A DNA stretch of 64,000 nt from Lihuaxuella thermophila (GTDB lineage: Bacteria > Bacillota > Bacilli > Thermoactinomycetales > Thermoactinomycetaceae). Made by a program: the position numbers and the translations under genes. The notes beneath the pieces are model-generated. The model did no database searches and was not told the origin of the DNA. It saw only the letters and a program-made list of their open reading frames with translations. Below are positions 43,255-52,399 of this stretch, one piece after another (position 1 is the first letter of the stretch; every line of letters starts with the position of its first letter). The stretch is taken from NCBI RefSeq assembly GCF_900110165.1, contig NZ_FOCQ01000009.1, positions 62,001 through 126,000 on the forward strand, read 5' to 3'.

Positions 43255-43784
43255 AGTACGTGATCGAGCGGCACACAGCCGATTTCGCGGCTGTCACGGC
43301 TGTTGTTGCGGTTGTCGCCCATGACGAAAATGGTGTTTGGAGGCACCTTGATTTTTTGATCCGGCGTATGGATCATTGCCTCTTTGATATAATCTTCCTT
43401 CAGGAGTCTACCGTTACGGTAAACTCTGTTATTTTTAAATTCAATCAAATCCCCGGGCTTTCCGATGACTCGTTTCACCCAGATATTATGTTCTTCGTAC
43501 CCGACCAATAGTTTAAACAGCGAACTGTCCATCAGATCATCTTTCAGGGTGCGCTGTCTGTGGATGCGGCTGTCTATGATGACGATATCTCCGTAATGGG
43601 GTTGATATTTCAGGGTTCGGGGCAATTTTGACACGTAAATCCGGCTGTTATTGTACAAGGTTGGTTCCATCGAACTTCCCAGCACGATGGTTGGTTGAAA
43701 AACAAAGATGCTGATCATCAGGGCTAACGTAATCCCGATCGTAATGGAACTGAACCAAGTTGAAATTTCTCTGAGCCAGTTCAT
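43236..43784 (-). CDS. lepB: Type I signal peptidase
   Basis: Membrane-bound Ser/Lys protease that removes signal peptides outside the membrane. The 182 residues have one N-terminal anchor (residues 15-35), the catalytic Ser38 in GSSMEPTL, the general base Lys104 in VKRVIGKPGD, and the conserved GDNRNNSRDSRE box near residue 155, ending GCVPLDHVLGV. The length and single anchor match the SipS-type enzymes of Bacillus. It points left, away from hmgA, with its own overlapping terminator. Confidence 0.94.
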   Translation of the reverse strand: MNWLREISTWFSSITIGITLALMISIFVFQPTIVLGSSMEPTLYNNSRIYVSKLPRTLKYQPHYGDIVIIDSRIHRQRTLKDDLMDSSLFKLLVGYEEHNIWVKRVIGKPGDLIEFKNNRVYRNGRLLKEDYIKEAMIHTPDQKIKVPPNTIFVMGDNRNNSRDSREIGCVPLDHVLGVKLF

Positions 43785-44020
43785 GGAAATGATTCACTCT
43801 CACCTGCGTAAGTTAAAGTTATAAGAAGTAATTGGCTGTTTTAGGGGAGTTTTCCTGCTGTTTTTCTTGATTTTCATTTCAGGTGGAGTCAGGGGCAGAT
43901 GACGGAACCGGAAGTGAGCCTGTCACTCAAATCGATCTACTCCTATTGATCGGACAATTTGTTAAAATAAAAATGAATCCGCTTACAAATGAAGAGAACC
44001 GGAAGTTTGGAGGGGAGAAT

Positions 44021-45178
44021 ATGCCGTTTTATCATCGTCTCGGGAAGGTTCCACCCAAGAGACATATCCAATTTCGCCAGGAAAACGGAAGCTTGTACAG
44101 AGAACAAGTGATGGGGACAAAAGGGTTTTCGGGAATGCAATCCATTCTGTACCATATCCATCCCCCTACACAAGTACAAGCTGCCCGCTTGATCAGGGAC
44201 TGGAGCGTACCGGTCGAAGAAGAGGGAGCAAACCGGCACCGTCATTTGCTCACCTTTCAAGCGAAAGAGGGAGGGGATCCGATCGACGGCCGGATTCACT
44301 TGCTGGTCAACGAAGATGTTGCCATCGCGACTGCAAAACCAACCGAGCGGATGAACTATTTTTTCCGCAACAGTGATGGAGATGAGATCATCTTTGTTCA
44401 CGAGGGCGAAGGGATTTTGGAGACGATTTTTGGGAACTTGCCCTACCGAGCGGGAGACTATTTGGTCATTCCGGTAGGAACGACTTACCGATTGGAAATG
44501 AACAGCAAAGAAAGCCGCTTTCTTGTGATCGAATCGTTCGGAGAAATTACCACGCCTAAAAGATATCGCAATGAATTTGGTCAATTGATGGAGCACAGCC
44601 CATTCTGTGAACGGGATATCCGGGTTCCGGAGCTGCTCCATCCGCGTGACGAAAAAGGAACTTTTGAAGTCCGTGTCAAAGCGAGAAACCGACTGCACTC
44701 ATATACGTACGACTTTCATCCGTTTGATGTGGTCGGCTGGGACGGCTACTTATTCCCTTGGGCGTTTAATATTGAGGATTTTGAACCGATCACCGGTTCG
44801 ATTCACCAGCCGCCGCCGGTTCATCAAACGTTTGCCGGACCCAATTTTGTGGTGTGTTCCTTTGTGCCGAGAATGTATGACTATCATCCGCTGGCCATCC
44901 CTGCTCCCTATTATCACAGCAATGTAAACAGTGATGAAGTTTTGTATTACGTGAGGGGTAATTTTATGAGTCGCAAAGGGATAAAAGAAGGATCGATCAC
45001 GCTTCATCCCAGCGGTTTGCCGCACGGACCCCATCCGGGAAAAGCGGAGGCCAGCATCGGAAAGGAACGAACGGAAGAGCTGGCCGTCATGGTGGATACC
45101 TTCCGTCCGTTAAAGGTGACCAAAGCGGCTTTGGAAATTGAGGACCCGGACTATATGTACAGCTGGTTGCCGGAATGA
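44021..45178 (+). CDS. hmgA: Homogentisate 1,2-dioxygenase
   Basis: Fe(II) enzyme that opens the homogentisate ring to maleylacetoacetate in tyrosine/phenylalanine breakdown. The 385 residues show the cupin core (FVHEGEGILETIFG, YLVIPVGTTYRLE), the RRNRLHSYTYDFHPFDVVGWDGY region (here ARNRLHS...), the iron site YYHSNVNSDEVLYYVRG with His and Glu, and the last His in HPSGLPHGPHPG. ATG 44021 follows GGAGGGGAGAAT; the frame is open upstream but without a ribosome binding site. The next gene, a flavin reductase, overlaps or abuts it. Other tyrosine-degradation genes are not in the window. Confidence 0.92.
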   Translation: MPFYHRLGKVPPKRHIQFRQENGSLYREQVMGTKGFSGMQSILYHIHPPTQVQAARLIRDWSVPVEEEGANRHRHLLTFQAKEGGDPIDGRIHLLVNEDVAIATAKPTERMNYFFRNSDGDEIIFVHEGEGILETIFGNLPYRAGDYLVIPVGTTYRLEMNSKESRFLVIESFGEITTPKRYRNEFGQLMEHSPFCERDIRVPELLHPRDEKGTFEVRVKARNRLHSYTYDFHPFDVVGWDGYLFPWAFNIEDFEPITGSIHQPPPVHQTFAGPNFVVCSFVPRMYDYHPLAIPAPYYHSNVNSDEVLYYVRGNFMSRKGIKEGSITLHPSGLPHGPHPGKAEASIGKERTEELAVMVDTFRPLKVTKAALEIEDPDYMYSWLPE

Positions 45179-45192
45179 AAAAGGTGAAAACG

Positions 45193-45837
45193 ATGCAAAT
45201 TGATCCGAAACGGCAGACAAAACAGGAAAATTACAAACTGTTGATCGGCAGTGTCTTGCCGCGGCCGATCGCCTTTGTAACCTCCGTAAATGAACAGGGA
45301 TTGGTAAACGCCGCTCCGTTCAGTTTTTTCAACGTCGTCGCAACGGAGCCTCCGCTCATCTGCTTCAGCTGCATACGGAAGCCTGGAGGGAAAATGAAGG
45401 ATACAGCCCGTAATATCGCCGGGCAAAAAGAATTTGTGGTGCATATTGTCGATGGAAAAAACGTGGAACGAGTCAACGATACGTCAGTGGAATTTCCCTC
45501 TGAAGTGAGCGAAGCGGAAATGATCGGATTTGAGCTTCTGCCCGGTGCCATTGTACGGGTGCCGCGCATTGCCGGAACCAGAGTCCAGATGGAATGCCGG
45601 CTGCATCAGATGCTGGCGCTGGGAGGACAAGAAGGCGTTCCCAATGCGGACTTGATCATCGGAGAAGTGGTACAGTTTCATGTCGATGATGAACTGTATC
45701 AGGACGGGAAAATCGACACCTTGGCTTTAGATCCGGTCAGCCGGCTGGCGGGAACGAATTACGGCAAGATCGGGAAGATCTTCTCTCTGCCTCGGTTGTC
45801 ATACGATGAATGGCTTGCCGGGAACAAGAAAGAGTAG
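45193..45837 (+). CDS. Flavin reductase-like (FMN-binding split-barrel) protein
   Basis: A 214-residue protein of the flavin reductase domain family: LLIGSVLPRPIAFVTSVNEQ, NAAPFSFFNVVATEPPLICFS, KDTARNIAGQKEFVVHIV, and GTRVQMECRLHQM. Relatives bind FMN and reduce it for a partner oxygenase, or act alone with unknown substrates. ATG 45193 follows AAGGTGA; the ATG at 45175 overlapping the hmgA stop lacks a ribosome binding site. It is cotranscribed with hmgA, which suggests a role in aromatic catabolism. A terminator follows. Confidence 0.84.
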   Translation: MQIDPKRQTKQENYKLLIGSVLPRPIAFVTSVNEQGLVNAAPFSFFNVVATEPPLICFSCIRKPGGKMKDTARNIAGQKEFVVHIVDGKNVERVNDTSVEFPSEVSEAEMIGFELLPGAIVRVPRIAGTRVQMECRLHQMLALGGQEGVPNADLIIGEVVQFHVDDELYQDGKIDTLALDPVSRLAGTNYGKIGKIFSLPRLSYDEWLAGNKKE

Positions 45838-45864
45838 TCCAACAAAACGATGCAGTTCTGGAAA

Positions 45865-45912
45865 ACAAAAGCCGATCTTTTCTCCACTATGGAAGAATCG
45901 GCTTTTGTCCGT
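45865..45912 (+). terminator. Intrinsic terminator of hmgA-flavin reductase
   Basis: ACAAAAGCCGAT/ATCGGCTTTTGT, a perfect 12-pair stem with a 20-base loop that has further pairing (TTTC/GAA). Confidence 0.8.
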
Positions 45913-46076
45913 CCCACGGCAGGCCTCAAAGGCGCATTTGCATGAGGCGTCATTATTGCTGTGCTAGCGGAGTCGTTTCCCTTTTCTTCGCTCGGGACAA
46001 TGGCAGCAGGATGTCCGGCCTGAACGGGGCAAAGGGTACTTCCCATACCCGAAGAATAAAGAAAAGCAATCCTTCC

Positions 46077-46120
46077 AAGCCTTCAAACGGTTCTAATTAA
46101 ACTGTTTGGAGGCTTTTTTT
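46077..46120 (+). terminator. Second terminator in the same gap
   Basis: AAGCCTTCAAACGGTT/AACTGTTTGGAGGCTT, 16 pairs with two G-U, loop of seven, followed by TTTTTTT. Between it and the first terminator (45909-46076) there is no supported gene, so it may end a small untranslated transcript or serve as a back-up. Confidence 0.85.
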
Positions 46121-46141
46121 ATGTTATTTTTCAAAAAATAC

Positions 46142-46169
46142 TTGTCATTATGCCGGTCATTCGTATAGA
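46142..46169 (+). promoter_or_regulatory. Candidate promoter of the crotonase-reductase fusion gene
   Basis: TTGTCA-N16-TATAGA, 80 bases before the chosen start. Confidence 0.45.
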
Positions 46170-46249
46170 ATAAAAACAAGATTATTATATAACAGATGTT
46201 TAAAATATGTTATGTACTATTACAACAGATCGCAGGGGTTGATCATTCG

Positions 46250-47890
46250 ATGAAAGCATCGGCAAGGGAACAAATGGGCAAAGACCGCTGCTTCTCGGGT
46301 AAGAAGCCGTGTTTTGAGCATTATCCCCACTTTCAAGTTCAGTATCATGAACTATATGCCGGGGGATGGGTGGCGGCCATTGTACTGCGGAATTTTTCCC
46401 TCTCCTTCTTCCAGGATGAATTTCTCCATGCTTTCGAGCGGGTCATGATCAGGATTGCCGGGAAAGATGAAGTTCGGGCCGTGATTCTGACCGGCGAAGA
46501 AAAAGAGGGGTGGCCCGAGGGGCAGGATTTCTTTGTCGCGGTTGAGGATTTGCCTGATAAGATAAACCGAATCCGGCAATTGTTCCATCTGATCGAACAT
46601 TTTAATAAACCGGTGCTGGCTGCTGTGGCGAGGGGGGCGTTCGGACATGGCTGTGAACTGTTGGGGGCCGTGCATCTGGTAATCGCTGATCAAGATGCGA
46701 TTTTTGGTGCGTGCATGCCTTCAGCAGGAGGAACGCAACGGCTTCCGCGCCTGTGTCAAAGTAAGCGCGGCAGACAGGGGTTTCTGGGAGCCGTCCGCAT
46801 GTTGGTTCAAGGGCGGGTGTTGCAGGCTGACGAGGCGTGGAGAACCGGTCTGGTTGATGAGATATCGCCGGGAGCAGATGTGTTTCAATATGCCGTAGCC
46901 ATTGCCAAAGAGTATATCGTTTCAGGGGAAGGGCTCCTCTGGCGCGCCTATGTGCGGCGGAAGGCATGGATGATGGATTGGGAGTTGAAAAAGGCGCTCT
47001 CTGATGAGCTGGTTCCGGATTTGCCTCATTTTTCCGAAGAGCAGAAAAAAGTGTGGGAACTGATCCGATATGGTTATCAACACGGTTTTCAGGCGGGACT
47101 CATTAGAGAGGAAGAACTGTATATGAGCCTGATCAGCGAACGGGATGAAAGGAGAAATGTTCAAATGGACAGATTGTGGGTGGCCGAGAATCACGGTGAG
47201 GAGGAAATTCCGGTTGAAAAAGAGGCGGAGTGGCTGGAAAAGGGGCAATTGCTCCCGCCCGGAGTTCCGTTCTACCCTCGTTTTACCCAACTCCCCGAAT
47301 GGCAGTATGCCTTTCAAGTTGTCCCCATCGAGGGAATGCGCGGGTTTGATGTAAGGAAAAGAATTGTGCCGGTGAAAAAGCCGAAAGCTTATGAAGTATT
47401 GCTATATGTGCTGGCCAGTGAAGTGAATCATATCGATTTATCCAGGCACCACCGGAAGGAGGATGCACCTTTCACGGTGACCGGGCACATGGGTTTGGGT
47501 CTGGTAGTCGCGATCGGCGAAGAAGTGAAACGGGAGGGATGGTTGAATATCGGAGAGATGGTGACGATCCATTTGCAGAAGAAGCCCCGACTGCCCGTCA
47601 GAGATATCAAACATTCCTCCATACAGGAGCAGATGAAAGGGGTGCATCAGCAGTTTGCCGTTTGCCATATCACACAGGTCACGCCAAATAATCACCTTTG
47701 GAACGGCTATTGGGACCAACGGGATTTATTCATCCATCTTGTTCCGTTCAGCCGTTTGCAGGAGCTGGCTCCGATTCGGATGAGCGATGATGAGGACAAT
47801 GACATCTGTGTGATTCAGCATGCGCTGCCCCGTTTGGATCTGATGGACAGCAAACAATTGTTTGAAGAGTGGACAGCGTTGCCAAGGTGA
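46250..47890 (+). CDS. Crotonase-fold protein fused to a partial crotonyl-CoA reductase-like (MDR) N-terminal domain
   Basis: A 546-residue protein of unusual build. Residues about 30-290 are an enoyl-CoA hydratase/isomerase domain (VAAVARGAFGHGCELLGAVH-like core with Glu136 in HGCEL, then PSAGGTQRLPRL, and GRVLQADEAWRTGLVDEI). The second catalytic glutamate, normally in a QPE motif before the GGTQRL loop, is missing: FGACMPSAGGTQRL is some six residues shorter. Residues about 350-530 resemble the N-terminal GroES-like part of crotonyl-CoA carboxylase/reductase (EVLLYVLASEVNHIDLSRH, TVTGHMGLGLVVAIGEEVKR, NIGEMVTIH), but the Rossmann nucleotide domain is absent. ATG 46250 follows AGGGG at 11 bases; ATG 46196 or 46274 are alternatives. 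The function is unknown. Confidence 0.75.
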   Translation: MKASAREQMGKDRCFSGKKPCFEHYPHFQVQYHELYAGGWVAAIVLRNFSLSFFQDEFLHAFERVMIRIAGKDEVRAVILTGEEKEGWPEGQDFFVAVEDLPDKINRIRQLFHLIEHFNKPVLAAVARGAFGHGCELLGAVHLVIADQDAIFGACMPSAGGTQRLPRLCQSKRGRQGFLGAVRMLVQGRVLQADEAWRTGLVDEISPGADVFQYAVAIAKEYIVSGEGLLWRAYVRRKAWMMDWELKKALSDELVPDLPHFSEEQKKVWELIRYGYQHGFQAGLIREEELYMSLISERDERRNVQMDRLWVAENHGEEEIPVEKEAEWLEKGQLLPPGVPFYPRFTQLPEWQYAFQVVPIEGMRGFDVRKRIVPVKKPKAYEVLLYVLASEVNHIDLSRHHRKEDAPFTVTGHMGLGLVVAIGEEVKREGWLNIGEMVTIHLQKKPRLPVRDIKHSSIQEQMKGVHQQFAVCHITQVTPNNHLWNGYWDQRDLFIHLVPFSRLQELAPIRMSDDEDNDICVIQHALPRLDLMDSKQLFEEWTALPR

Positions 47891-47920
47891 AAGGTTCACA
47901 CATCAACGGCCATAAACGAA

Positions 47921-47962
47921 AAACACACCATTCTCCGTTGTTTTCGGGAGAATGGTGTGTTT
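47921..47962. terminator. Bidirectional terminator between the crotonase fusion and typA
   Basis: Perfect 16-bp stem AAACACACCATTCTCC/GGAGAATGGTGTGTTT with a ten-base loop between the two convergent genes. Confidence 0.88.
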
Positions 47963-47968
47963 CTATGG

Positions 47969-49795
47969 TCATCCCTGAAAATTCTTTTGCTTGGCGTGAC
48001 GGGCACGCTCGTTTTTGGACAAATATTTTTTGCGCAGTCGGAAGGTTTTTGGCGTAACTTCCAGCAGTTCGTCTTCCTTGAGGATCTCAAGGGCATCGTC
48101 GATGGTCAGGTTCCGGGGTGCGTCCAGGCGCAGAGCTTCCTCCGCCGTGGCCCGCCGGATACTGGTGAGATGCTTTTTTTTGCAGACATTGACTTCCAGA
48201 TCGTTTTCGCGGATATGCTGACCCACGACCATCCCTTCATATACCTCGGTGCCGGGGGTGATGTAAAGTTGTCCCCGTTCCTGGGCCGAATGGAGCGCGT
48301 AAGTGGTGGCCGTACCGGATTCCCAGGCGATCAGGGAACCGTAATCGTGGGTGTCGATCTCTCCGGTGTAGGGCTCATAGCCGGCAAAGAGCGTGTTCAT
48401 AATTACTTCCCCCCGGGTTGCGGTAAGCAGTTGCTGCCTGAACCCGAGCAGACCGCGGGACGGAACTTTATAGGAAAAGCGGATGTTGCCATTTTCCTGC
48501 ACGCTCATATCTTCCAATTGACCTTTGCGTTTGCCGAGGAGCTCCACCACGGCCCCCTGGTATTCACTGCTGACTTCAATTTCAACGGATTCCACGGGTT
48601 CCATTTTGATGCCGCCGATTTCCTTGAGGATCACTTCCGGTTTGCTCACCTGGAATTCGTAACCTTCGCGGCGCATATTTTCAATGAGAATGCTCAAATG
48701 CAGTTCGCCGCGGCCGGAAACCAGGAAATTGTCGGCCGAATCGGTATCCTCTACTCTTAAAGCGACATCCTTGTCTGCTTCGCGATAAAGGCGCTCACGG
48801 ATCTTGCGGGAAGTGAGATAAGTGCCGTCCCGCCCGGCAAACGGGCTGGTGTTGACACCGATGGTCATCCGCAACGTTGGCTCTTCCACCGTGATCGGCG
48901 GAAGGGCTTCCGGATTTGCCGGATCGGCAATCGTATCTCCAATGCCGACTTCCCCCAGTCCGGTCAAGGCGATGATATCTCCGGCTGTTGCCTCTTCCAC
49001 CTCCTGCCGGTTTAAACCATTATGTGTAAAGACTTGACCCGCTTTCACCTGGCGGCTCTGCCCGTCTGAAGTGAGCAGGACAAGGGATTGATTGCGCCGG
49101 ATACGCCCCCTGTTTAACCTTCCGATAACAATCTGCCCTTTGTATTCATCATAGCCGAGCAGAGTGGCCTGGATTTGAGCAGGCCCGTCCGGGTCAACTT
49201 TTGGGCTGGGCAGGTAAGAGATAATCTCTTCAAACAAGGGTTCCATCGTCGGTTTGAGATCGTCCGGGGAAGTTCCGGAAATTCCGGAGAGCCCGCTGGC
49301 ATAGATCACAGGAAATTCACATTGTTCGTCCGACGCGCCCAAATCGACAAACAATTCAAAGGTGGTATTGACCACATCATCCGGGCGCGCGTTTGCACGA
49401 TCAATCTTATTGACGACAACAATCGCTTTGTGTCCGCGTTCGAGTGCCTTGCGCAACACGAATTTCGTCTGGGGCATCGGGCCCTCCACGGCATCCACCA
49501 ACAGAAGAACCCCGTCCACCATGTTCATGACCCGTTCCACTTCACCGCCGAAGTCCGCATGTCCGGGAGTATCCACAATATTGATCTTCATTCCTTTATA
49601 TTGAATGGCTGTATTTTTGGAGAGGATCGTAATCCCCCGTTCCCGCTCCAGCGCATTGGAGTCCATGATCCGTTCATCTACCTGCTGATTTTCACGGAAA
49701 ATACGGCTCTGTTTCAACATCGCATCCACAAGCGTGGTTTTTCCATGGTCTACGTGTGCAATGATGGCGATATTACGAATGTTTTCCGGTCTCAT
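47969..49795 (-). CDS. typA: Ribosome-associated GTPase TypA/BipA
   Basis: Translational GTPase of 608 residues that binds the 70S ribosome and affects assembly and stress growth. G motifs are complete: G1 [10 protein letters not shown]2 RGITI, G3 [12 protein letters not shown]4 NKIDR, with the EF-G-like later domains and the C-terminal TypA-specific part ([40 protein letters not shown]). The start by homology is ATG 49795 ([19 protein letters not shown]), but it has no close ribosome binding site; AAAGGAGG lies 30 bases upstream, directly before an in-frame TTG at 49825 that would be too near. The true start may be unusual. Confidence 0.94.
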   Translation of the reverse strand: MRPENIRNIAIIAHVDHGKTTLVDAMLKQSRIFRENQQVDERIMDSNALERERGITILSKNTAIQYKGMKINIVDTPGHADFGGEVERVMNMVDGVLLLVDAVEGPMPQTKFVLRKALERGHKAIVVVNKIDRANARPDDVVNTTFELFVDLGASDEQCEFPVIYASGLSGISGTSPDDLKPTMEPLFEEIISYLPSPKVDPDGPAQIQATLLGYDEYKGQIVIGRLNRGRIRRNQSLVLLTSDGQSRQVKAGQVFTHNGLNRQEVEEATAGDIIALTGLGEVGIGDTIADPANPEALPPITVEEPTLRMTIGVNTSPFAGRDGTYLTSRKIRERLYREADKDVALRVEDTDSADNFLVSGRGELHLSILIENMRREGYEFQVSKPEVILKEIGGIKMEPVESVEIEVSSEYQGAVVELLGKRKGQLEDMSVQENGNIRFSYKVPSRGLLGFRQQLLTATRGEVIMNTLFAGYEPYTGEIDTHDYGSLIAWESGTATTYALHSAQERGQLYITPGTEVYEGMVVGQHIRENDLEVNVCKKKHLTSIRRATAEEALRLDAPRNLTIDDALEILKEDELLEVTPKTFRLRKKYLSKNERARHAKQKNFQG

Positions 49796-50095
49796 TTCTG
49801 GTGAGGAGCCTGAACCGACCCCCAACCTCCTTTTTGCAATTTCAATTTTGTTCCCAACCGCAATAGTAACACAGGAGGCGTGAACTTACTATCATCGATT
49901 TCCGGAAAACAAAGAAATAAACTGGTATGACGCGATGGATTCATCTTTCGCGGGAGGAAGGCCAACCGTTTCAACCGGAATTATTGTTTTAACTGTCAAA
50001 AAAGAAGGATAAAAGAGCCATCCGTCTCTTCCGCTCTCCATGTTGATTGGATCTGCTGTGGAGGATAGAGATAGACAAGCGGAATGGGATGCCAT
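49796..50095. other. Divergent intergenic region between typA and the small frameshifted ORF
   Basis: 300 bp without a supported gene. It contains the detached AAAGGAGG (minus strand, 49827-49834) discussed under typA. No clear promoter pair or hairpin stood out. Confidence 0.35.
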
Positions 50096-50277
50096 ATGCT
50101 GAGAAAAACGATCTTCACCACCGATGGGGGAGAATGGAAAGCCTGGTTCGTCGGGACGCAACTCCGGCGGATCCCGACGGAATCGAAATGGAACTGTTTG
50201 GTTCGCTCGGACCGGAATCTCTACAGAAAGCCAGGGACCGGATTGAAACTTCAGAAATGATGGAGGTATGGCTGTGA
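50096..50277 (+). pseudogene. Small conserved-looking ORF split by an apparent frameshift
   Basis: Frame 2 from ATG 50096 begins MLRKTIFTTDGGEWKAWFVG, while frame 1 over the second half reads DATPADPDGIEMELFGSLGP and ends ARDRIETSEMMEVWL at a TGA overlapping the next gene's GTG (GTGA). Each half looks coding only in its own frame, so a one-base shift near 50150-50165 would join them into a protein of about 60 residues. It could be a decayed gene, a programmed shift or a sequence error. No family recognised. The end overlaps and probably couples with the dehydrogenase gene. Confidence 0.4.
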
Positions 50278-51332
50278 AGAAATTTGAAATTGCCGTCATT
50301 CCCGGGGACGGCATCGGCAAGGAAGTGGTTCCGGCAGCACTCACGGTGCTGAATACAGCGGCGGAGGTACACGGGGGAATCCGGTTTGACTTTACGGAAT
50401 TTCCCTGGAGTTGCGATTATTATTTGAAACACGGGCAAATGATGCCGGACGACGGTTTGCAAATTCTGCAGGGATTTGACGCGATTTTTTTAGGTGCGGT
50501 CGGAAATCCCCGGCTCGTTCCCGATCATATTTCCTTGTGGGGATTGCTGATTAAAATTCGCCGCGAATTCGAACAGGTGATCAATATCCGGCCGGCCAAA
50601 TGTTTCAAAGGGTTGTGTTCCCCGCTGGTGAATCCAAACGATTTCGATCTGATTGTCGTGCGTGAAAACAGTGAGGGAGAGTACAGTGAGGTCGGCGGGA
50701 GGATTCATCGGGGAGAAGATGAATTGGCGATCCAAAATGCCGTGTTTACCCGAAAAGGAACGGAACGGGCCATGCGCTATGCTTTTGAATTGGCCCAAAA
50801 AAGAAGGGGACATGTAACGAGCGCGACCAAATCCAACGGCATTTTCCATTCCATGCCGTTTTGGGACGAAGTATTCAATGAGGTAAAACAGGATTATCCC
50901 GATGTTGCTACCGCTTCCATTCATATCGATGCGCTGGCGGCTTTTTTTGTAACAAGGCCGCAGATGTTTGATGTCATCGTGGCGAGCAATCTGTTTGGGG
51001 ACATTTTGACCGATCTGGGCGGAGCCATTATGGGCAGTATTGGGATCGCACCGGCGGCCAACATCAACTTAAACGGAAAATATCCGTCCATGTTTGAACC
51101 CGTCCACGGATCGGCCCCCGATATATACGGCAAGGGAATCGCCAATCCGATCGGGCAGATCTGGACGGCCAAAATGATGCTGGACCACTTTGGCGAAGAA
51201 GAACTGGGAAACAAAATTCTTAAGGTGATCGAAGAAGTAACTGAAGCAGGAGTGAAAACTCCCGATATGGGAGGAAGCGCCTCCACCCGGGAGGTAACCG
51301 GGGAAATCTGCCGGCGTTTAAAAGCCCTGTAG
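50274..51332 (+). CDS. Tartrate/D-malate dehydrogenase (isocitrate/isopropylmalate dehydrogenase family)
   Basis: NAD-dependent beta-decarboxylating dehydrogenase, 352 residues. The family core is clear: IAVIPGDGIGKEVVPAA, FLGAVGNPRLVPDHISLW, the substrate Arg and RENSEGEYSEVGG, the Tyr/Lys region TSATKSNGIFHSMPFWDEVF, metal Asps in VASNLFGDILTDLGGAIMGS, and EPVHGSAPDIYGKGIANPIG. The segment EFPWSCDYYLKHGQMMPDD separates it from isopropylmalate and isocitrate dehydrogenases and places it with TtuC/DmlA-type tartrate or D-malate enzymes. GTG 50274 lies seven bases after GGAGG; ATG 50268 in frame is only one base from it. Confidence 0.85.
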   Translation: MKKFEIAVIPGDGIGKEVVPAALTVLNTAAEVHGGIRFDFTEFPWSCDYYLKHGQMMPDDGLQILQGFDAIFLGAVGNPRLVPDHISLWGLLIKIRREFEQVINIRPAKCFKGLCSPLVNPNDFDLIVVRENSEGEYSEVGGRIHRGEDELAIQNAVFTRKGTERAMRYAFELAQKRRGHVTSATKSNGIFHSMPFWDEVFNEVKQDYPDVATASIHIDALAAFFVTRPQMFDVIVASNLFGDILTDLGGAIMGSIGIAPAANINLNGKYPSMFEPVHGSAPDIYGKGIANPIGQIWTAKMMLDHFGEEELGNKILKVIEEVTEAGVKTPDMGGSASTREVTGEICRRLKAL

Positions 51333-51419
51333 GACAGGGGTATCACCGTGATTTTGCTTTTGCCGGCTGTAGAACGAATCGTCTCGTTTTGACAGATTGA
51401 ACCAATGGGGGAAAAGAAA

Positions 51420-51977
51420 ATGATCTCCAACCGCAGAATCTACATCAGAAGATTGGAACCGGAGGATGCGGGTGCATTGCTGGATTTACGAAAGAGAAAC
51501 CGCTCTTTCCTGCAACCGTTTGAGCCCGTGCGTCCCGACTCTCATTATACGCTGGAAGCGCAATTGGAAGCGATCCGTCAAGGGATCGGTCAGTGGGAAC
51601 AGGGGACCGGGTATGGATTTGGAATTTTCTTGTCCACATCACACCAGTTGATCGGCAGGGTAAATCTCAGCAATGTGGTGCGCGGAGCGTGGCAGAATTG
51701 TACGATTGGCTACTTCCTGGACCGGGAACACAACGGGCGGGGATATATGACGGAAGCTGTGCAATCAGCATTGCGATTTGCATTTGGGGAGGCTGGATTG
51801 CACCGGGTGGAGGCAGGAGTGATGCCACGCAATATCTCTTCCATCCGCGTTCTGGAAAAAAACGGTTTCCGTTATATCGGTTATTCCAGATATCATCTCC
51901 AGATCAACGGGGGCTGGGAGGACCACAAGATCTACGCGATCACCATGGAAGATTTTAAACCGGATGCAGACGTTTGA
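51420..51977 (+). CDS. GNAT-family ribosomal-protein-type N-acetyltransferase (RimJ-like)
   Basis: A 185-residue acetyltransferase opening NRRIYIRRLEPEDAGALLDL, with RGAWQNCTIGYFLDREHNGR leading into the acetyl-CoA loop and GYMTEAVQSALRFAFGEAGL, then NISSIRVLEKNGFRYIGYSR at the end. It resembles RimJ and YjcK-type enzymes that acetylate ribosomal protein N-termini; the target is not known. ATG 51420 follows GGGGGAAAAG. An in-frame ATG at 51405 precedes that purine tract. Confidence 0.87.
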   Translation: MISNRRIYIRRLEPEDAGALLDLRKRNRSFLQPFEPVRPDSHYTLEAQLEAIRQGIGQWEQGTGYGFGIFLSTSHQLIGRVNLSNVVRGAWQNCTIGYFLDREHNGRGYMTEAVQSALRFAFGEAGLHRVEAGVMPRNISSIRVLEKNGFRYIGYSRYHLQINGGWEDHKIYAITMEDFKPDADV

Positions 51978-52359
51978 TCTGAGCGATCACCAGGTCGACC
52001 GGATCTTTAAAAGAATTGAGAATGGCTTTTTGACGGATTGCCAGGACAACGATTTTAATCCGTTATCAAACCTATTTCGCCAGCCAAGGCCGAAGCTAAA
52101 CCTGAACCGCTCATTCCGGATTCAAAAAAGAAACGATGAAAAAGACTCCAAGTAGACCGGATATCTACATGGAGTCTTTTTTTCCCTTCTTTAGCTGCGT
52201 TTTAGTTGCATGTAAACCATTCCTTCAAGTAATCATTTTGAGCTAAGGATTGCTCTCCGTCTTGTCATATCTATGTTTGTGAACACGATGAAGCTACGGC
52301 AGTCTAGCCTTGTATACACTAAAGTATTTATGTGAAAAGTAGGATTTTTTATTTTGTCC
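51978..52359. other. Region between the acetyltransferase and ahpC
   Basis: Contains a frame of 63 codons (ATG 51964, overlapping the acetyltransferase end, to 52155) with no ribosome binding site and an unremarkable composition that I do not accept as a gene, a terminator at 52141-52183, and about 170 bp of AT-rich sequence before the ahpC promoter. Confidence 0.4.
52141..52183 (+). terminator. Intrinsic terminator of the acetyltransferase
   Basis: AAAGACTCCA/TGGAGTCTTT outer stem with an inner GTAGA/TCTAC, followed by seven Ts. Confidence 0.85.
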
Positions 52360-52389
52360 TTGACAAAAGAATACCTTTTAAGTAATAAT
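52360..52389 (+). promoter_or_regulatory. Sigma-A promoter of ahpC-ahpF
   Basis: TTGACA-N18-AATAAT, perfect -35 and 5/6 -10. Confidence 0.7.
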
Positions 52390-52399
52390 CATAACTAAA

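Noticed and set aside
47957-48760. 267-codon open frame on the plus strand
   Set aside because: Antisense to typA and running through the bidirectional terminator region. No family similarity.
51964-52155. 63-codon frame overlapping the end of the acetyltransferase
   Set aside because: No ribosome binding site, and its end runs into the terminator stem. Parts of other frames look equally plausible, so no single gene can be supported.
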